DNA from: Synechococcales cyanobacterium GL140_1_metabat_312 | GTDB taxonomy: Bacteria > Cyanobacteriota > Cyanobacteriia > Leptolyngbyales > Leptolyngbyaceae | Assembly (NCBI GenBank): GCA_025351345.1 | Contig: JANXWB010000028.1 | Span: 1-64,000 of the forward strand | Length of the DNA: 64,000 bases | Reading direction: 5' to 3' | Shown here: positions 9,667-19,313 of the stretch, one piece after another | Layout of the letters: each line of letters starts with the position of its first letter | How positions within the stretch are numbered: the stretch's first letter is position 1 | Made by a program: the position numbers and the translations under genes | Notes under the pieces: generated by a model | The model's database searches: none | Told to the model about the DNA's origin: nothing | Seen by the model: the letters and a program-made list of their open reading frames with translations, nothing else

Positions 9667-9817
9667 GGCATCGATCGAAATCGGCAGCGTGGTATCTGTC
9701 GTGTTTGTCGTATCGATTGTTGTCGTATCCATTTTATATAGCTCCCTAATTTAGGCCCGTTGTCTTGATTATCCCAGTAAGCCATTATTCCACTAAGCCA
9801 ACCCTCCATTAAGTCAA

Positions 9818-10705
9818 CTAAGTTAACCATTCGCGAATCAGACGATTGACTTCTGCTGGGGCATCATCATGAGGGCAATGTCCAGCATTAATATAAGCCT
9901 GTTTTACGCTTGGGTAATGGGTTTTAAACCGATCGCCCCGCACCACCGGATCGCCGATCCACGGATCTTTCTCACCCCAAATAATATAGAGCGGTTGGGT
10001 CATGGTTTCGAGTAAGGCATCCATGGGCTTTCCCTTGGGCGATCGGAACACCAATGAAAATACTTTAGATGCGCCTTCATCACAGGCAGGACGGTAAATA
10101 TCATCAATCAGTTCGTCCGTCACCTCGTCTTTATTCACGTAAACTTGCATCAAGGTCTTGCGAATATATTTTTTGTTTTGAACAAACTTAAAAATGGCCC
10201 AGCCAAACCAATCTTGGTCGAGCAGTCCTTTCATCGCTGAACCCATCGCTTGCTGTGTCGGCGTTTTCTTCTTCTCTTGTTGGGCATAATCTTCACTAAA
10301 ACCACCAGCTGGATTTAACAAAATTGCCCCTGCGGCTTGGTCCGGAAACCGAGATGCTGTAGCCAGTGCGGCATAGCCTCCGATCGAATTTCCTGCAATC
10401 ATTGCTGGACGACCAATAATCTCTTTCACAAAGTCACTTAACTGTTCACACCACAGGTCAGAACTGTAGGCAGTGTCAGCCTTTTCCGATCGCCCAAAAC
10501 CCAACAAATCGATCGCATACACCTCAAAATCGTCTTTTAACGCCGCAATATTCTTTTTCCAGTGATCCGTCGAAGCCCCAAAGCCATGAACCAACAATAG
10601 CGGAGGCCGATCGTTACGAGTTCCAGCTTTAACGTAATGAATTTTAAATTCTCGCCATGTCCAATATTGACTGGGAGCGACTTCGAGGGAGAGGGCAATC
10701 GTCAT
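9818..10705 (-). CDS. Alpha/beta-hydrolase fold protein
   Basis: A 295-residue cytoplasmic alpha/beta hydrolase of the haloalkane-dehalogenase-like group common in cyanobacteria and plastids. The oxyanion region is LLLVHGFGAS, the nucleophile elbow AGNSIGGYAAL (Ser), the acid probably in GEKDPWIGD, and the base in NAGHCPHDDAP (His). There is no signal peptide. ATG 10705 is preferred over the frame opening at 10774 because residues before MTIALSLEV have no counterpart in the family. The substrate is unknown. Related plant and cyanobacterial proteins have been linked to lipid or pheophytin hydrolysis, but nothing here decides that. Confidence 0.82.
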   Translation of the reverse strand: MTIALSLEVAPSQYWTWREFKIHYVKAGTRNDRPPLLLVHGFGASTDHWKKNIAALKDDFEVYAIDLLGFGRSEKADTAYSSDLWCEQLSDFVKEIIGRPAMIAGNSIGGYAALATASRFPDQAAGAILLNPAGGFSEDYAQQEKKKTPTQQAMGSAMKGLLDQDWFGWAIFKFVQNKKYIRKTLMQVYVNKDEVTDELIDDIYRPACDEGASKVFSLVFRSPKGKPMDALLETMTQPLYIIWGEKDPWIGDPVVRGDRFKTHYPSVKQAYINAGHCPHDDAPAEVNRLIREWLT

Positions 10706-10808
10706 AGGGATGATGTTAGAAAAGGCTTTAGTATTAACTATTGTAAAGGATCTTATAAAGCATTTGACCAACAAGTTGTCTTCGCGATCGCCCTACCCAA
10801 TTACCCGA

Positions 10809-10949
10809 TTAGACTATATCTAGATCCAATTCTAATTCAGGGATTGCCTTACGTTCAAATTTGAGGTCTGGGTTTCCACGACACAGTTGAAAAAACTGCT
10901 CATCAGTCAAGTCTAAAACGGGTTTGAGGGCTAGGGTGTAGCTCGTCAT
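10809..10949 (-). pseudogene. Uma2/DUF820-family N-terminal stub
   Basis: A 46-codon frame beginning ATG at 10949 encodes an N-terminus typical of Uma2 (DUF820) proteins, a PD-(D/E)XK nuclease-like family amplified in cyanobacteria: TLALKPVLDLTDEQFFQLC followed by NPDLKFER. The family normally continues for about 140 more residues (the GELIIMPP segment and the nuclease core). Here it runs into ELELDLDIV and a stop at 10809. The remainder is not found downstream, where the hydrolase gene begins, so this is a truncated remnant. Confidence 0.65.
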
Positions 10950-11054
10950 CATACCGGATACACTAGGGAGGGTTTGCTTAAGATGAAGGCTGAAGGTTAT
11001 TGGCTATTCTGACGTAGAATCCTATTTCATTGAAGATCTCTAGAGGGTATTCCT

Positions 11055-12593
11055 GTGCGCGTGTTCACGACTATTGCGGCGTTGCGGTGTTATTTGGCTC
11101 AATGCCGATCATCGTCTGAGGGCACGATTGGATTTGTGCCGACCATGGGGGCATTACACGCTGGACATATCAGTCTAATGCGACGCGCACGGCAGGAAAA
11201 TCATTGGGTTGTGGCGAGTATTTTTGTCAATCCATTACAGTTTAATCCAAGGGAAGATCTCGCTCAATATCCCCGATCGCTAGAGACCGATCGTGACCTT
11301 TGCGCCGCCGCCGGGGTAGATATATTGTTTGTTCCAACCCCAGAAGAATTAGGAATTCCGATCGATGGTTCGGCGGGAATTGAAACGGACAAAACCTTAG
11401 TTGTTGTACCCGATTCATTTACATCAGGTCTCTGTGGTGCGACGCGTCCGGGCCATTTTGATGGAGTCGCTACAATTGTTGCAAAATTCTTGAATCTAAT
11501 TCAGCCCGATGCCGCCTATTTTGGTCAAAAAGATGGTCAGCAGCTTGCAGTAATTCAACATTTTGTTAAAGATTTAAATTTTCCAGTCGAAATTGTTGGC
11601 TGTCCTATTGTTCGTGAAACCAGTGGTCTAGCGATGAGTTCTCGTAATGCCTATTTGACAGCAGAACAAACTAAAATAGCCACAAATTTATATCGTTCTC
11701 TAGAAAAAGCCGATCGTCATTTTAAACAAGGTCATTACCAAGCGGATGAACTAATTAAAATTGTAAGCTCTTCACTAGAATTGCAGCCTGATATTAACGT
11801 TGAATATATTGAATTAGTTGAACCCACAACCCTACAACCCTTAGAGTTCATTACTGAAAATGCCTTACTTGCAATAGCGGTAAAAGTGGGAAAAACGCGC
11901 TTAATTGACAATATTCTGCTTCGGACTCGTAAACCCATTATGGCGATCGACGGTCCAGCGGGCGCGGGCAAATCGACCGTCACAAAGCAGGTCGCTCAAA
12001 CTCTCGGGTTATTCTATTTGGATACGGGTGCAATGTATCGAGCGATCACTTGGCTGGTGATGAATTCGGGGATTTCGATTATGGATGAACCCTCGATCGC
12101 GGAACTCGTTGGAACCTGTCACATTGAACTCACCTCTGAAAAAGTCGAAATTAACAATCAAGACATTACCCTAGCTATTCGCACGCCTGAGGTTACAGCA
12201 AATGTATCCGCGATCGCGGCTCAATCTGCGGTCCGTAAATCTCTCGTCCGTCAACAACGGGAATACAGCCGTCGGGGCGGGGTTGTTTTGGAAGGCCGTG
12301 ACATTGGAACCCATGTGTTTCCTGATGCTGAGGTGAAAATCTTTCTCACGGCTACTGTGGAAGAACGATCGCGTCGTCGTCAGAAGGATTTGGAGCGTTT
12401 AGGCCAACCGATTCCGAGTCTTGATGAATTGATGGAAACGATCGCAGAACGGGATGCAAAAGACAGCACCCGAGCGATTGCACCTCTTAAACAAGCAGTG
12501 AATGCGATCGCTGTTGTTACTGACGGAATGACTATTGATCAGGTTGTCGATCGTCTAGTTAAACTTTATCAAGCTAAACTCGATCGAACCTAA
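11055..12593 (+). CDS. panC/cmk: PanC-Cmk fusion: pantothenate synthetase / cytidylate kinase
   Basis: This 512-residue bifunctional protein is typical of cyanobacteria. Residues 1-280 are pantothenate synthetase, joining pantoate and beta-alanine on the way to coenzyme A, with the nucleotide-binding MGALHAGHISLM and the FGQKDGQQLAV and SSRNAYL motifs. Residues from about 295 on are cytidylate kinase (phosphorylates CMP/dCMP), with the P-loop DGPAGAGKST, the LDTGAMYRA substrate motif and GRDIGTHVFPDA. The linker is short (RTRKPIMAID). The start is GTG 11055 and gives the family N-terminus MRVFTTIAALR; an AGAGGG sequence lies about 10 bases upstream. No separate cmk gene is seen nearby. Confidence 0.95.
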   Translation: MRVFTTIAALRCYLAQCRSSSEGTIGFVPTMGALHAGHISLMRRARQENHWVVASIFVNPLQFNPREDLAQYPRSLETDRDLCAAAGVDILFVPTPEELGIPIDGSAGIETDKTLVVVPDSFTSGLCGATRPGHFDGVATIVAKFLNLIQPDAAYFGQKDGQQLAVIQHFVKDLNFPVEIVGCPIVRETSGLAMSSRNAYLTAEQTKIATNLYRSLEKADRHFKQGHYQADELIKIVSSSLELQPDINVEYIELVEPTTLQPLEFITENALLAIAVKVGKTRLIDNILLRTRKPIMAIDGPAGAGKSTVTKQVAQTLGLFYLDTGAMYRAITWLVMNSGISIMDEPSIAELVGTCHIELTSEKVEINNQDITLAIRTPEVTANVSAIAAQSAVRKSLVRQQREYSRRGGVVLEGRDIGTHVFPDAEVKIFLTATVEERSRRRQKDLERLGQPIPSLDELMETIAERDAKDSTRAIAPLKQAVNAIAVVTDGMTIDQVVDRLVKLYQAKLDRT

Positions 12594-12620
12594 TTTCATC
12601 AAGTCTAAGCGCAGCAGTAA

Positions 12621-12670
12621 TTTATTAATTTGATTTGATTTGATTTATTAATTTAATTTAATTTAATTCT
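12621..12670 (+). repeat. Pentanucleotide tandem repeats abutting a start codon
   Basis: The 50 bases before the glycosyltransferase ATG at 12671 consist largely of pentamer repeats. About three copies of TTTGA near 12629-12645 and four of TTTAA near 12649-12668 are separated by a TTATTAA block. There is no recognisable Shine-Dalgarno sequence, since the repeat occupies that position. Confidence 0.8.
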
Positions 12671-13882
12671 ATGAAAATCTTGCAGCTTCACAATCGTTAT
12701 CAAATCATCGGCGGTGAGGAAGGCGTGGTTCATGCGGAAAAAGCTCTGCTCGAATCTCACGGTCATCAAGTTCATTTACTCGAAGTGACAAATGACAATC
12801 TCGTAGGAGTGAAAGCTAAGCTAGATGCCGCGATCGGAGCTATCTATTCTCAAGCCTCTAAACGGCAAGTATTCGCCAAACTCCGATCGTTCAAGCCCGA
12901 TTTAGTTCATGTCCATAATTTTTTTCCCTTGTTGTCACCGTCTGTTTACGATGCTTGCCAAGAGGCTGGAATTCCTGTGGTGCAGACGTTACACAACTAT
13001 CGATTGATCTGTCCCAAAGCAATGCTATTTCGAGAGGGACAGGTTTGCGAAGTTTGCGTCGGAAAATCGGTGGCGATCGCGGGTATTAGGTCGGGTTGTT
13101 ATCGAGCCTCACGATCGCAGACGGCGGCGGTGGCGGCAATGTTGGCCTATCATCAATGGCGTGGAACTTGGCGCAACCGGGTCACAGTGTACATTGCCCT
13201 GACGGAATTTCAGAAGCAAAAGCTAATTGCTGGGGGTATTCCAGAACATAAAATTCAGGTGAAATGTAACTTTGTGGAGATGCCGGATTTAGTCCCCGTC
13301 CCCCGCGAAGATTACATTCTGTTTGTCGGTCGTCTAGCTGAAGAAAAAGGCGTAATTGATTTGATTGCAGCCTATAGAGAATGTCAAAATTTTAGTCAAG
13401 AACTCCCCCATCTAAAAATTGTGGGCGATGGACCGTTGAAGTCTGAATTGATGGCGCAGGTTAAAGAACTGGGATTGACCGATCGTATTACCTTTTTAGG
13501 TCGCCAAAACAAATTGCAAGTCTTATCCTTGATGCAACGATCGAGTTTATTAGTGTTTCCCTCGATTTGGTATGAAGGCTTCCCATTGACCTTAGCCGAA
13601 GCCTTTGCCTGTGGGTTGCCTGCTATTGTCCCCAATCTTGGCAGCATGGCCGAAATTGTGACACCAGGGGTAACAGGATTTCACTTTATTACTCGTGATG
13701 CTAAAGATTTGGCACGAGTAATTCAAGCTGCGATCGCAGATAAAGTCCTATTACAAAAATGTTCGATACAAGCCCGAACCGCCTATGAAGAGAACTACAC
13801 AGCAGAAATTAATTACAATAAATTACTTCAAATCTATTACCAAGCTCTTGGCTCAAAGAGTGCAATAAATAGTGGAGCTTAG
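12671..13882 (+). CDS. GT4-type glycosyltransferase
   Basis: A 403-residue GT-B fold glycosyltransferase of family 4. The N-terminal domain starts MKILQLHNRYQIIGGEE (acceptor-side loop with GGEE) and includes HVHNFFPLLSPS and the cysteine-bearing LICPKAMLFREGQVCEVC segment. The C-terminal nucleotide-sugar domain has ILFVGRLAEEKGV, IVGDGPLKSEL and the donor-binding PSIWYEGFPLTLAEAFACG (E-x7-E). It probably adds a sugar to a cell-surface or exopolysaccharide chain at the cytoplasmic face of the membrane. Convergent with the WecB-type gene just downstream, which suggests a small polysaccharide locus. Donor and acceptor are unknown. The pentamer repeat directly upstream may affect expression. Confidence 0.9.
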   Translation: MKILQLHNRYQIIGGEEGVVHAEKALLESHGHQVHLLEVTNDNLVGVKAKLDAAIGAIYSQASKRQVFAKLRSFKPDLVHVHNFFPLLSPSVYDACQEAGIPVVQTLHNYRLICPKAMLFREGQVCEVCVGKSVAIAGIRSGCYRASRSQTAAVAAMLAYHQWRGTWRNRVTVYIALTEFQKQKLIAGGIPEHKIQVKCNFVEMPDLVPVPREDYILFVGRLAEEKGVIDLIAAYRECQNFSQELPHLKIVGDGPLKSELMAQVKELGLTDRITFLGRQNKLQVLSLMQRSSLLVFPSIWYEGFPLTLAEAFACGLPAIVPNLGSMAEIVTPGVTGFHFITRDAKDLARVIQAAIADKVLLQKCSIQARTAYEENYTAEINYNKLLQIYYQALGSKSAINSGA

Positions 13883-13905
13883 GCATTTTTTGGGATTTGC
13901 GATCG

Positions 13906-14739
13906 TTATCTCAAGCGGACGGCTGGTCTAGGTTTCACGGATTTAGAGACCCGCCGATTACGATCGTGCCAAACCTGACTCGCCGCCATCAGCAAAAAAG
14001 GAGGAATTGTTTCGGCATAGCGTTTCCAGAGCCGCTGAGGTTCCTGAAATAAACGATAAAGCCATTCAAATCCTGACTCCCGGATAAACTTAGGTGCGTG
14101 CTTATGCAGTCCGGCATAAATCGGGAACACACCACCAATTCCTACCATCACAGCTTGGATTTCACCTTGATGTTGTGCCATCCATTTTTCTTGTTTAGGA
14201 CAGCCCAAGGAAACAAAGACAACTCCAGCACGGCTCGCTTTGATTTTCTCTAAGACAGGAGATTCAGCCACTTGAGGTAATGGCAACTCTCCAAACGGTA
14301 AGGACTCCATACCACCAATAATTAACTGAGGGAATTCTCGCTCTAGTCGAACCCGCATCCGAGTTAGAACTCGCGGCTCAGACCCGATAAAAAATACCGC
14401 GATCGCTCTTTCAGAAGCAACTTTGCAAGTCCCTTCCAGTAAATCCATACCAGTCGCTCGTTCTTGCTGCGATCGATGTAAAAATCGGATCATCCAGACC
14501 AATGGCATTCCATCCGGTGTCACCAAGTCCGCATTCCCCAACACTGAAGCAAGGCTAGATGACTTAGTGGCTTCCACCAGCATATGGACATTCGCAACAC
14601 AGACAATCTTACTGAGATTGAGGCTAGCCCAATAGGTAATGTAATCGATATATCCCTTTAAGGGCAAAGCAGTGATAGGGAAACCGATAACACTTTGCGT
14701 CTCAATATCTTGCCTGTAGTCTTGTGATGTGTATGCCAT
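13906..14739 (-). CDS. WecB/TagA/CpsF-family (GT26) glycosyltransferase
   Basis: The 277-residue protein belongs to glycosyltransferase family 26, whose members transfer N-acetylmannosaminuronic acid, ManNAc or glucose to lipid-linked intermediates. Motifs include NADLVTPDGMPLVW (the conserved D-G-x-P), FFIGSEPRVL, VFVSLGCPKQEKWM (the GxPKQE signature) and VGIGGVFPIYAG. It ends with a basic tail. A GAGGA Shine-Dalgarno lies just upstream of ATG 14739. It converges with the GT4 gene, 23 bp apart, so the pair may act on the same surface polysaccharide. The sugar specificity cannot be inferred. Confidence 0.9.
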   Translation of the reverse strand: MAYTSQDYRQDIETQSVIGFPITALPLKGYIDYITYWASLNLSKIVCVANVHMLVEATKSSSLASVLGNADLVTPDGMPLVWMIRFLHRSQQERATGMDLLEGTCKVASERAIAVFFIGSEPRVLTRMRVRLEREFPQLIIGGMESLPFGELPLPQVAESPVLEKIKASRAGVVFVSLGCPKQEKWMAQHQGEIQAVMVGIGGVFPIYAGLHKHAPKFIRESGFEWLYRLFQEPQRLWKRYAETIPPFLLMAASQVWHDRNRRVSKSVKPRPAVRLR

Positions 14740-15095
14740 GGTGATTTCCTCAAGCGTGTAGAACTTGATGTGCCAATCTGTGCCATCACTCTAACAACGA
14801 CAAGTAGATATCCGTATCTCACTTAAGACGCAGTTTTGAATTTCCTGTGATTTTAGGGGAGAATTTCTGTAGTTTTTATAAATTTTAGATGAAGTTTCAG
14901 TAATATCTTGGGGAATTATATTTTCGTTTTAAAAGTTTTAATTGGCTATTATTAATTAAATAAGTGAGATTACGGAGAAATGAGGTAGAGCGAAACAACG
15001 TCCAACTTCGCTATAAAAATATGAAAATAGAATAATAATAAGGCAATCGAAGAAGTCAAAAAACGATCGGCATAGCCAAAAAAAGGACTATAGCC
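14740..15095. other. AT-rich intergenic region, no gene seen
   Basis: About 355 bases between the GT26 start and the psaC terminator. Both strands are interrupted by frequent stops and no family-like peptide is visible. The right-hand side holds two near-copies of a CATAGCCAAAAAAAGGA-type string (about 15071-15105), the second merging with the psaC terminator. Confidence 0.6.
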
Positions 15096-15120
15096 AAAAA
15101 AAAGGAGGCACTATGCCCCC
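15096..15120 (-). terminator. Rho-independent terminator of psaC
   Basis: Read on the minus strand, GGGGGCA (15120-15114), a three-base loop and TGCCTCC (15110-15104) form a 7-bp stem with one G-U pair, followed by eight T (15103-15096). It lies about 50 bases after the psaC stop. Confidence 0.85.
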
Positions 15121-15169
15121 AAGTTGAACCCACATGAATGAAAAAATGCGGCGTATCTAAACCATCGCT

Positions 15170-15826
<657 letters not shown>

Positions 15827-15881
15827 AAAAAAGGCCCTCATTCTTTCCTCAAGCGGCGAAGCTGATTAGAGAGTTGAGGGC
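15827..15881 (-). terminator. Probable rsmG terminator with competing stems
   Basis: On the minus strand, GCCCTCA (15881-15875) pairs with TGAGGGC (15840-15834), followed by six T (15832-15827). The loop is long (34 bases) and contains a second 3' arm, TTGAGG, that can pair with the same CCTCAA. Position, 63 bases after the rsmG stop, fits a terminator. Confidence 0.5.
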
Positions 15882-15943
15882 ACTGTCAGAGTGCATCTTA
15901 CGTTCACGCTATTCCCTAGAATGACGGCGAGTCCGGATGGAAT

Positions 15944-16696
15944 TTAATCGAATTCGGTAATGGGAGTTGACGAAAGTGGTTTTTGAGTGGGAATGCCGAT
16001 CGCTCTGGGATAAAACGGGTGCGTTGGAAAGGATTTTCGTAAAATTAAGCAAGTTCGACGACTTTCGGTTAGCGGCGTGACAAAGGTTTCGCAGTGGAGC
16101 AACTCCGACCCAAGTTGTTCGAGTGCGGCGTTGAGTTCATCTTGTTCATACTCCGTCCATTGACCCCGATAAAGGATGGCGGTACCTCCGACTTTTAACA
16201 GGGGAATGCAGTATTCTGCGCAGACTGTCGCGGTGGCCACGGCCCGAATGGTAGCGATATCATATTGTTCGCGGTGGCGGGAATCCTGGCCTAACGCTTC
16301 AGCTCGTTCGACGAAACAGCGGACATTGGGCAATTTTAGGGTTTGGATAGTCTCGTGGACAAATTGAATTTTTTTGCGAGTGGAGTCAACAAGATTAAAA
16401 TCCCAGGTGGGTTGGGCGATCGCCAAGGGAAGGCCAGGGAATCCGGCACCTGTACCAATGTCGATTAGTTTTTGCGACTGATTTAGGTCTAAATAGGCGC
16501 CCGGAAAAAATCCGCGTAGAGAGTCCCATAGATGCTTTTCCCAAAACTCCTCTGGACTTGTAATTCGGGTTAGATTCAGCCGCTGATTGCCGCTGAGGAC
16601 TTCGGTATAAAGCTGCTGAAATTGAGACTGTTGAAATTCACTCGGAGTCCAATTTAAGGTGGATTGCCAGAGATCTGAATTGATGGGAAGAGACAT
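15944..16696 (-). CDS. rsmG: RsmG, 16S rRNA (guanine-527-N7)-methyltransferase
   Basis: RsmG (GidB) methylates N7 of G527 in the 530 loop of 16S rRNA using S-adenosylmethionine. The 250-residue protein shows the N-terminal NQRLNLTRITSPEEFWEKHL segment, the SAM-binding LIDIGTGAGFPGLPLAI, and the ATIRAVATATVCAEYCIPLL region of the family. The frame opens at 16768, but the first 24 residues are not family-like, so ATG 16696 (MSLPINSDLWQ) is chosen. The C-terminal 25 residues are an unstructured Pro/Thr-rich tail. The ABC ATPase gene lies directly upstream on the same strand. Confidence 0.93.
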   Translation of the reverse strand: MSLPINSDLWQSTLNWTPSEFQQSQFQQLYTEVLSGNQRLNLTRITSPEEFWEKHLWDSLRGFFPGAYLDLNQSQKLIDIGTGAGFPGLPLAIAQPTWDFNLVDSTRKKIQFVHETIQTLKLPNVRCFVERAEALGQDSRHREQYDIATIRAVATATVCAEYCIPLLKVGGTAILYRGQWTEYEQDELNAALEQLGSELLHCETFVTPLTESRRTCLILRKSFPTHPFYPRAIGIPTQKPLSSTPITEFD

Positions 16697-16780
16697 GGGT
16701 GCTAGGGGCGATTCGGCAAAGTGCAATGCGATCGGGCGAAGCGTTGCAAAGCGCGATCGATATATCACTATCTCACTCTG

Positions 16781-17464
16781 TTACCCTTTTGCGCCGATCG
16801 AATTTGGGGTGATCAGTTGGGCCTTGAGTTGGGCGACAGGAATTTCATGCAGTTTTCCATTAGAAATCTGCCATGCACAGTCCGCAATTTCTAAGAGTTC
16901 CGTCGCGTCATGGGACACCACTAACAGCGTCCACTGTGTTTTTAGCTCAGCTAGCAAACTCACAAGTTGTCGGCGCATCGACCAATCTAGTCCAGCCGTG
17001 GGTTCATCAAGGAGCAAAATGTGGGGTTGACGAATGAGTTGAACTGCTAAGGCAAGCCGACGCTGTTGGCCGCCACTGAGGGCATGGGGAGAGGTTTGTA
17101 GGGAGAGATCGCCCAGCCCAACTTCACCTAACGCTTTGCGGACCCGATCGCTGCTGAGGTCTGGATGACCGAGACGGAGTTCTTCGAGGATTGTGCCGCC
17201 GCAAAAGTGTCGTTCTGGGAACTGAAAAACAATGCCGCAGAGCTGTTGTAGATAGAGCAGATTAAGTTCTTGTTCACGCCAAAACATAGAGCCACTGGAA
17301 TGTTCGGCCAGCCCCGCCAGAATATCCATCAGTGTACTTTTTCCGGATCCGCTTGGCCCGACAATCACTCCAAGCTGTTGAGCCGGGAGATCTAGATCAA
17401 TTCCCGAGAGAATGGGGTGGATTGAGGCGGTGGGATGATAGGACAGATTTCGGATGTGTAGCAT
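16781..17464 (-). CDS. ABC transporter ATP-binding protein, EcfA/NAP14-like
   Basis: A 227-residue stand-alone ABC ATPase. Walker A is GPSGSGKST (36-44), the Q-loop region is VFQFPERHF, the signature is LSGGQQRR near 131, Walker B is ILLLDEPTAGLD and the H-loop is VVSHD. The PERHF after the Q-loop and the compact size resemble energy-coupling-factor ATPases and the plant chloroplast NAP14/ABCI11 proteins, implicated in metal or lipid handling. No permease gene is adjacent, so its membrane partner and cargo are unknown. It lies upstream of rsmG on the same strand and may share its transcript. Confidence 0.85.
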   Translation of the reverse strand: MLHIRNLSYHPTASIHPILSGIDLDLPAQQLGVIVGPSGSGKSTLMDILAGLAEHSSGSMFWREQELNLLYLQQLCGIVFQFPERHFCGGTILEELRLGHPDLSSDRVRKALGEVGLGDLSLQTSPHALSGGQQRRLALAVQLIRQPHILLLDEPTAGLDWSMRRQLVSLLAELKTQWTLLVVSHDATELLEIADCAWQISNGKLHEIPVAQLKAQLITPNSIGAKG

Positions 17465-17726
17465 GATGAGGCCCGAGGAGCGATCGCCGCCAATGGATTT
17501 AATTATAGATGCAATTAATGTAGACCTATTGCATAGACTTAGATAGGTCCCTATACCAGTGTAGACAATTTTTTGAAGACGATCGATGATAGGGAGGCTG
17601 AAATAGAATTGCGGACATCCGATCGGTTACGGGGAACTCCTGCGAGAAATTAATCGTCCTTAGGGTTTAGAATTCATGACTAGAGTTCTGTTTAATATCC
17701 TTTCAGTGCGAGATGGACACCTTCAT

Positions 17727-18692
17727 ATGACACGCCGTAGTTTTGTTTCCCAATCGTATTCTAGGTCGATTGTTTCTCGATCATTTGCTGTTCTTGCGCT
17801 GGGTTCGGTAATGGTGGGAACTGTTGCTGCGGCTCCGTCTTGGGCGAAGGATCCGTTTGGTCGCGATAAACCGATCGGCGATACGACGGAAAAGGTGTTT
17901 CGAGCCATCTTTGATGAGGGCAACTACAAAAAAGCTGAAGGGCTTCTGCCTGCTGCCGAAAAAGACGACCCAGATGAACCCTTACTTTATGCGCTAAAAG
18001 CATCGCTCTTGTTTGCTCAGTCCACTAAAGAATATGACACTAGTAAAGGAGACACGGCTGGTTTTGCAGCGGCTGCAATCCGAACCCAGGAAACAGCGAA
18101 AAAGCTAATGGAGAAGGATATGCCACGAGGTCAGTTGTATCTGGCTGTGGGAAATTTTCTAGAGAGTGCCCACATTATTGCAACGAAAGGCATTGTCCAA
18201 GGAACGCCGGATGCATTGAGTAAATTGACGAAGGCGTTTCAGGCATTGGGGGAAGCGGAAAAACTCGCGCCCAATGATCCGGAGTTTAATCTAGTGAAAG
18301 GATCTATGGATTTGATGTTGGCGATTAATGTCAATTTACCCCTGTCGGATTCAGGGGCTGCGATCGCTCGAATTGAAGGCATCCAGCAACCAAAGTATGT
18401 AGCCGATCGGATTTTGGCTTGGGGCTTTCGGGATATGAAAAAACAGGATAAGGCTCTGGCTGCGGTCGATCGGGCGCTTTTGGGTTCTCCTAGTGAAAAT
18501 CCTGAGTTGTACTATCTAAAAGGACAAATTCTGGTGCAACAGAACAAAAAAGCAGAAAGTGTTCAATGGTTCCAGAAAGCCTTAGCCAAAAAGGAGTATT
18601 TAACGCCGTCCCTGATCGGTCAATTCTGTTATGACTTGCGGGGGGCCGATCCCAGTGTTGCAGCAAAAACTCCAGGCTGTCCAGCTAATTAG
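17727..18692 (+). CDS. Sll0314/Alr1548-like exported TPR protein
   Basis: A 321-residue protein of a cyanobacterial family known only by locus names. An N-terminal signal sequence (RSFAVLALGSVMVGTVAAAP) with an AxA-type cleavage point near SWA-KD directs it out of the cytoplasm. The mature part consists of tetratricopeptide-like helical pairs (KVFRAIFDEGNYKKAEGLL, DEPLLYALKASLLF, ENPELYYLKGQILVQQNKKA), which usually mediate protein contacts. The frame also opens at ATG 17676; 17727 (MTRRSF) gives a cleaner signal peptide with the basic n-region. No enzymatic motif is present; function is unknown. Confidence 0.75.
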   Translation: MTRRSFVSQSYSRSIVSRSFAVLALGSVMVGTVAAAPSWAKDPFGRDKPIGDTTEKVFRAIFDEGNYKKAEGLLPAAEKDDPDEPLLYALKASLLFAQSTKEYDTSKGDTAGFAAAAIRTQETAKKLMEKDMPRGQLYLAVGNFLESAHIIATKGIVQGTPDALSKLTKAFQALGEAEKLAPNDPEFNLVKGSMDLMLAINVNLPLSDSGAAIARIEGIQQPKYVADRILAWGFRDMKKQDKALAAVDRALLGSPSENPELYYLKGQILVQQNKKAESVQWFQKALAKKEYLTPSLIGQFCYDLRGADPSVAAKTPGCPAN

Positions 18693-18843
18693 GTTGGTGA
18701 GCTTAGGTTAATCAGCCGATTGGGTACGTCTGAGCGGTAAGATGGATTGCGTCAATCTATGAATGTTATGTTTGGTTATATGCCATGCAGAATTATTTTG
18801 TAGATTGACGCTAATTTTTTATGTCCTATTTTCGATCGAATCC

Positions 18844-19311
18844 ATGAAAGTTTCTTTCCGCGAGTTTGATTCATTTAATGTTTGGATTTGGGTTCAGTTT
18901 CCCATGATGCCATCTGAACTAGAACGGCAGTATCTTGAAGAAGTCTTTAATTCTTGGTTTTATTTAGGAAAATTAGGCGCGTTCAATGCTGAAAGCCTGC
19001 AAATTCAGGATGCGGGATTAGAAGTCAGCTATATGTCCTACGACGATGATCAGTCGGAGGAATCGATGATGGCACTGATGCATAATATGAGTGATTTTGA
19101 ATATGAAGGACTGTGGGCGAGGGCTTGGTTTGATTTAGGAACGAGTGATGCGATCGCATTAGATATGTTGGTGAATGCGCTGCGTCAGTTGAGTAAGGAT
19201 TTTACCGTGCTGGATCAGGTGATTATTGGCGGCGAGAATGAGGATTGGCCGATTCCGGAGGGGGCACGATCGGAGGCGATGGTGGATGGTTATGATGAGT
19301 GGAATGGGTAA
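18844..19311 (+). CDS. DUF3531 family protein
   Basis: A 155-residue acidic protein matching the cyanobacterial/plastid DUF3531 family as I recall it: MKVSFREFDSFNVWIWVQF, then EEVFNSWFYLGKLGAFNAE, VSYMSYDDDQ, ARAWFDLGTSDAIALDML and VLDQVIIGGENEDWPIPE. Function is unknown. The frame opens upstream at 18763, but those 27 residues are hydrophobic and not conserved, so ATG 18844 is preferred. The next gene starts two bases after this stop, so the two are translated from one message. Confidence 0.75.
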   Translation: MKVSFREFDSFNVWIWVQFPMMPSELERQYLEEVFNSWFYLGKLGAFNAESLQIQDAGLEVSYMSYDDDQSEESMMALMHNMSDFEYEGLWARAWFDLGTSDAIALDMLVNALRQLSKDFTVLDQVIIGGENEDWPIPEGARSEAMVDGYDEWNG

Positions 19312-19313
19312 CT

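Noticed and set aside
15114-15126. Tiny MPPS leader peptide after AAGGAGG
   Set aside because: The GGAGG is the arm of the psaC terminator on the other strand, and no gene follows on the plus strand.
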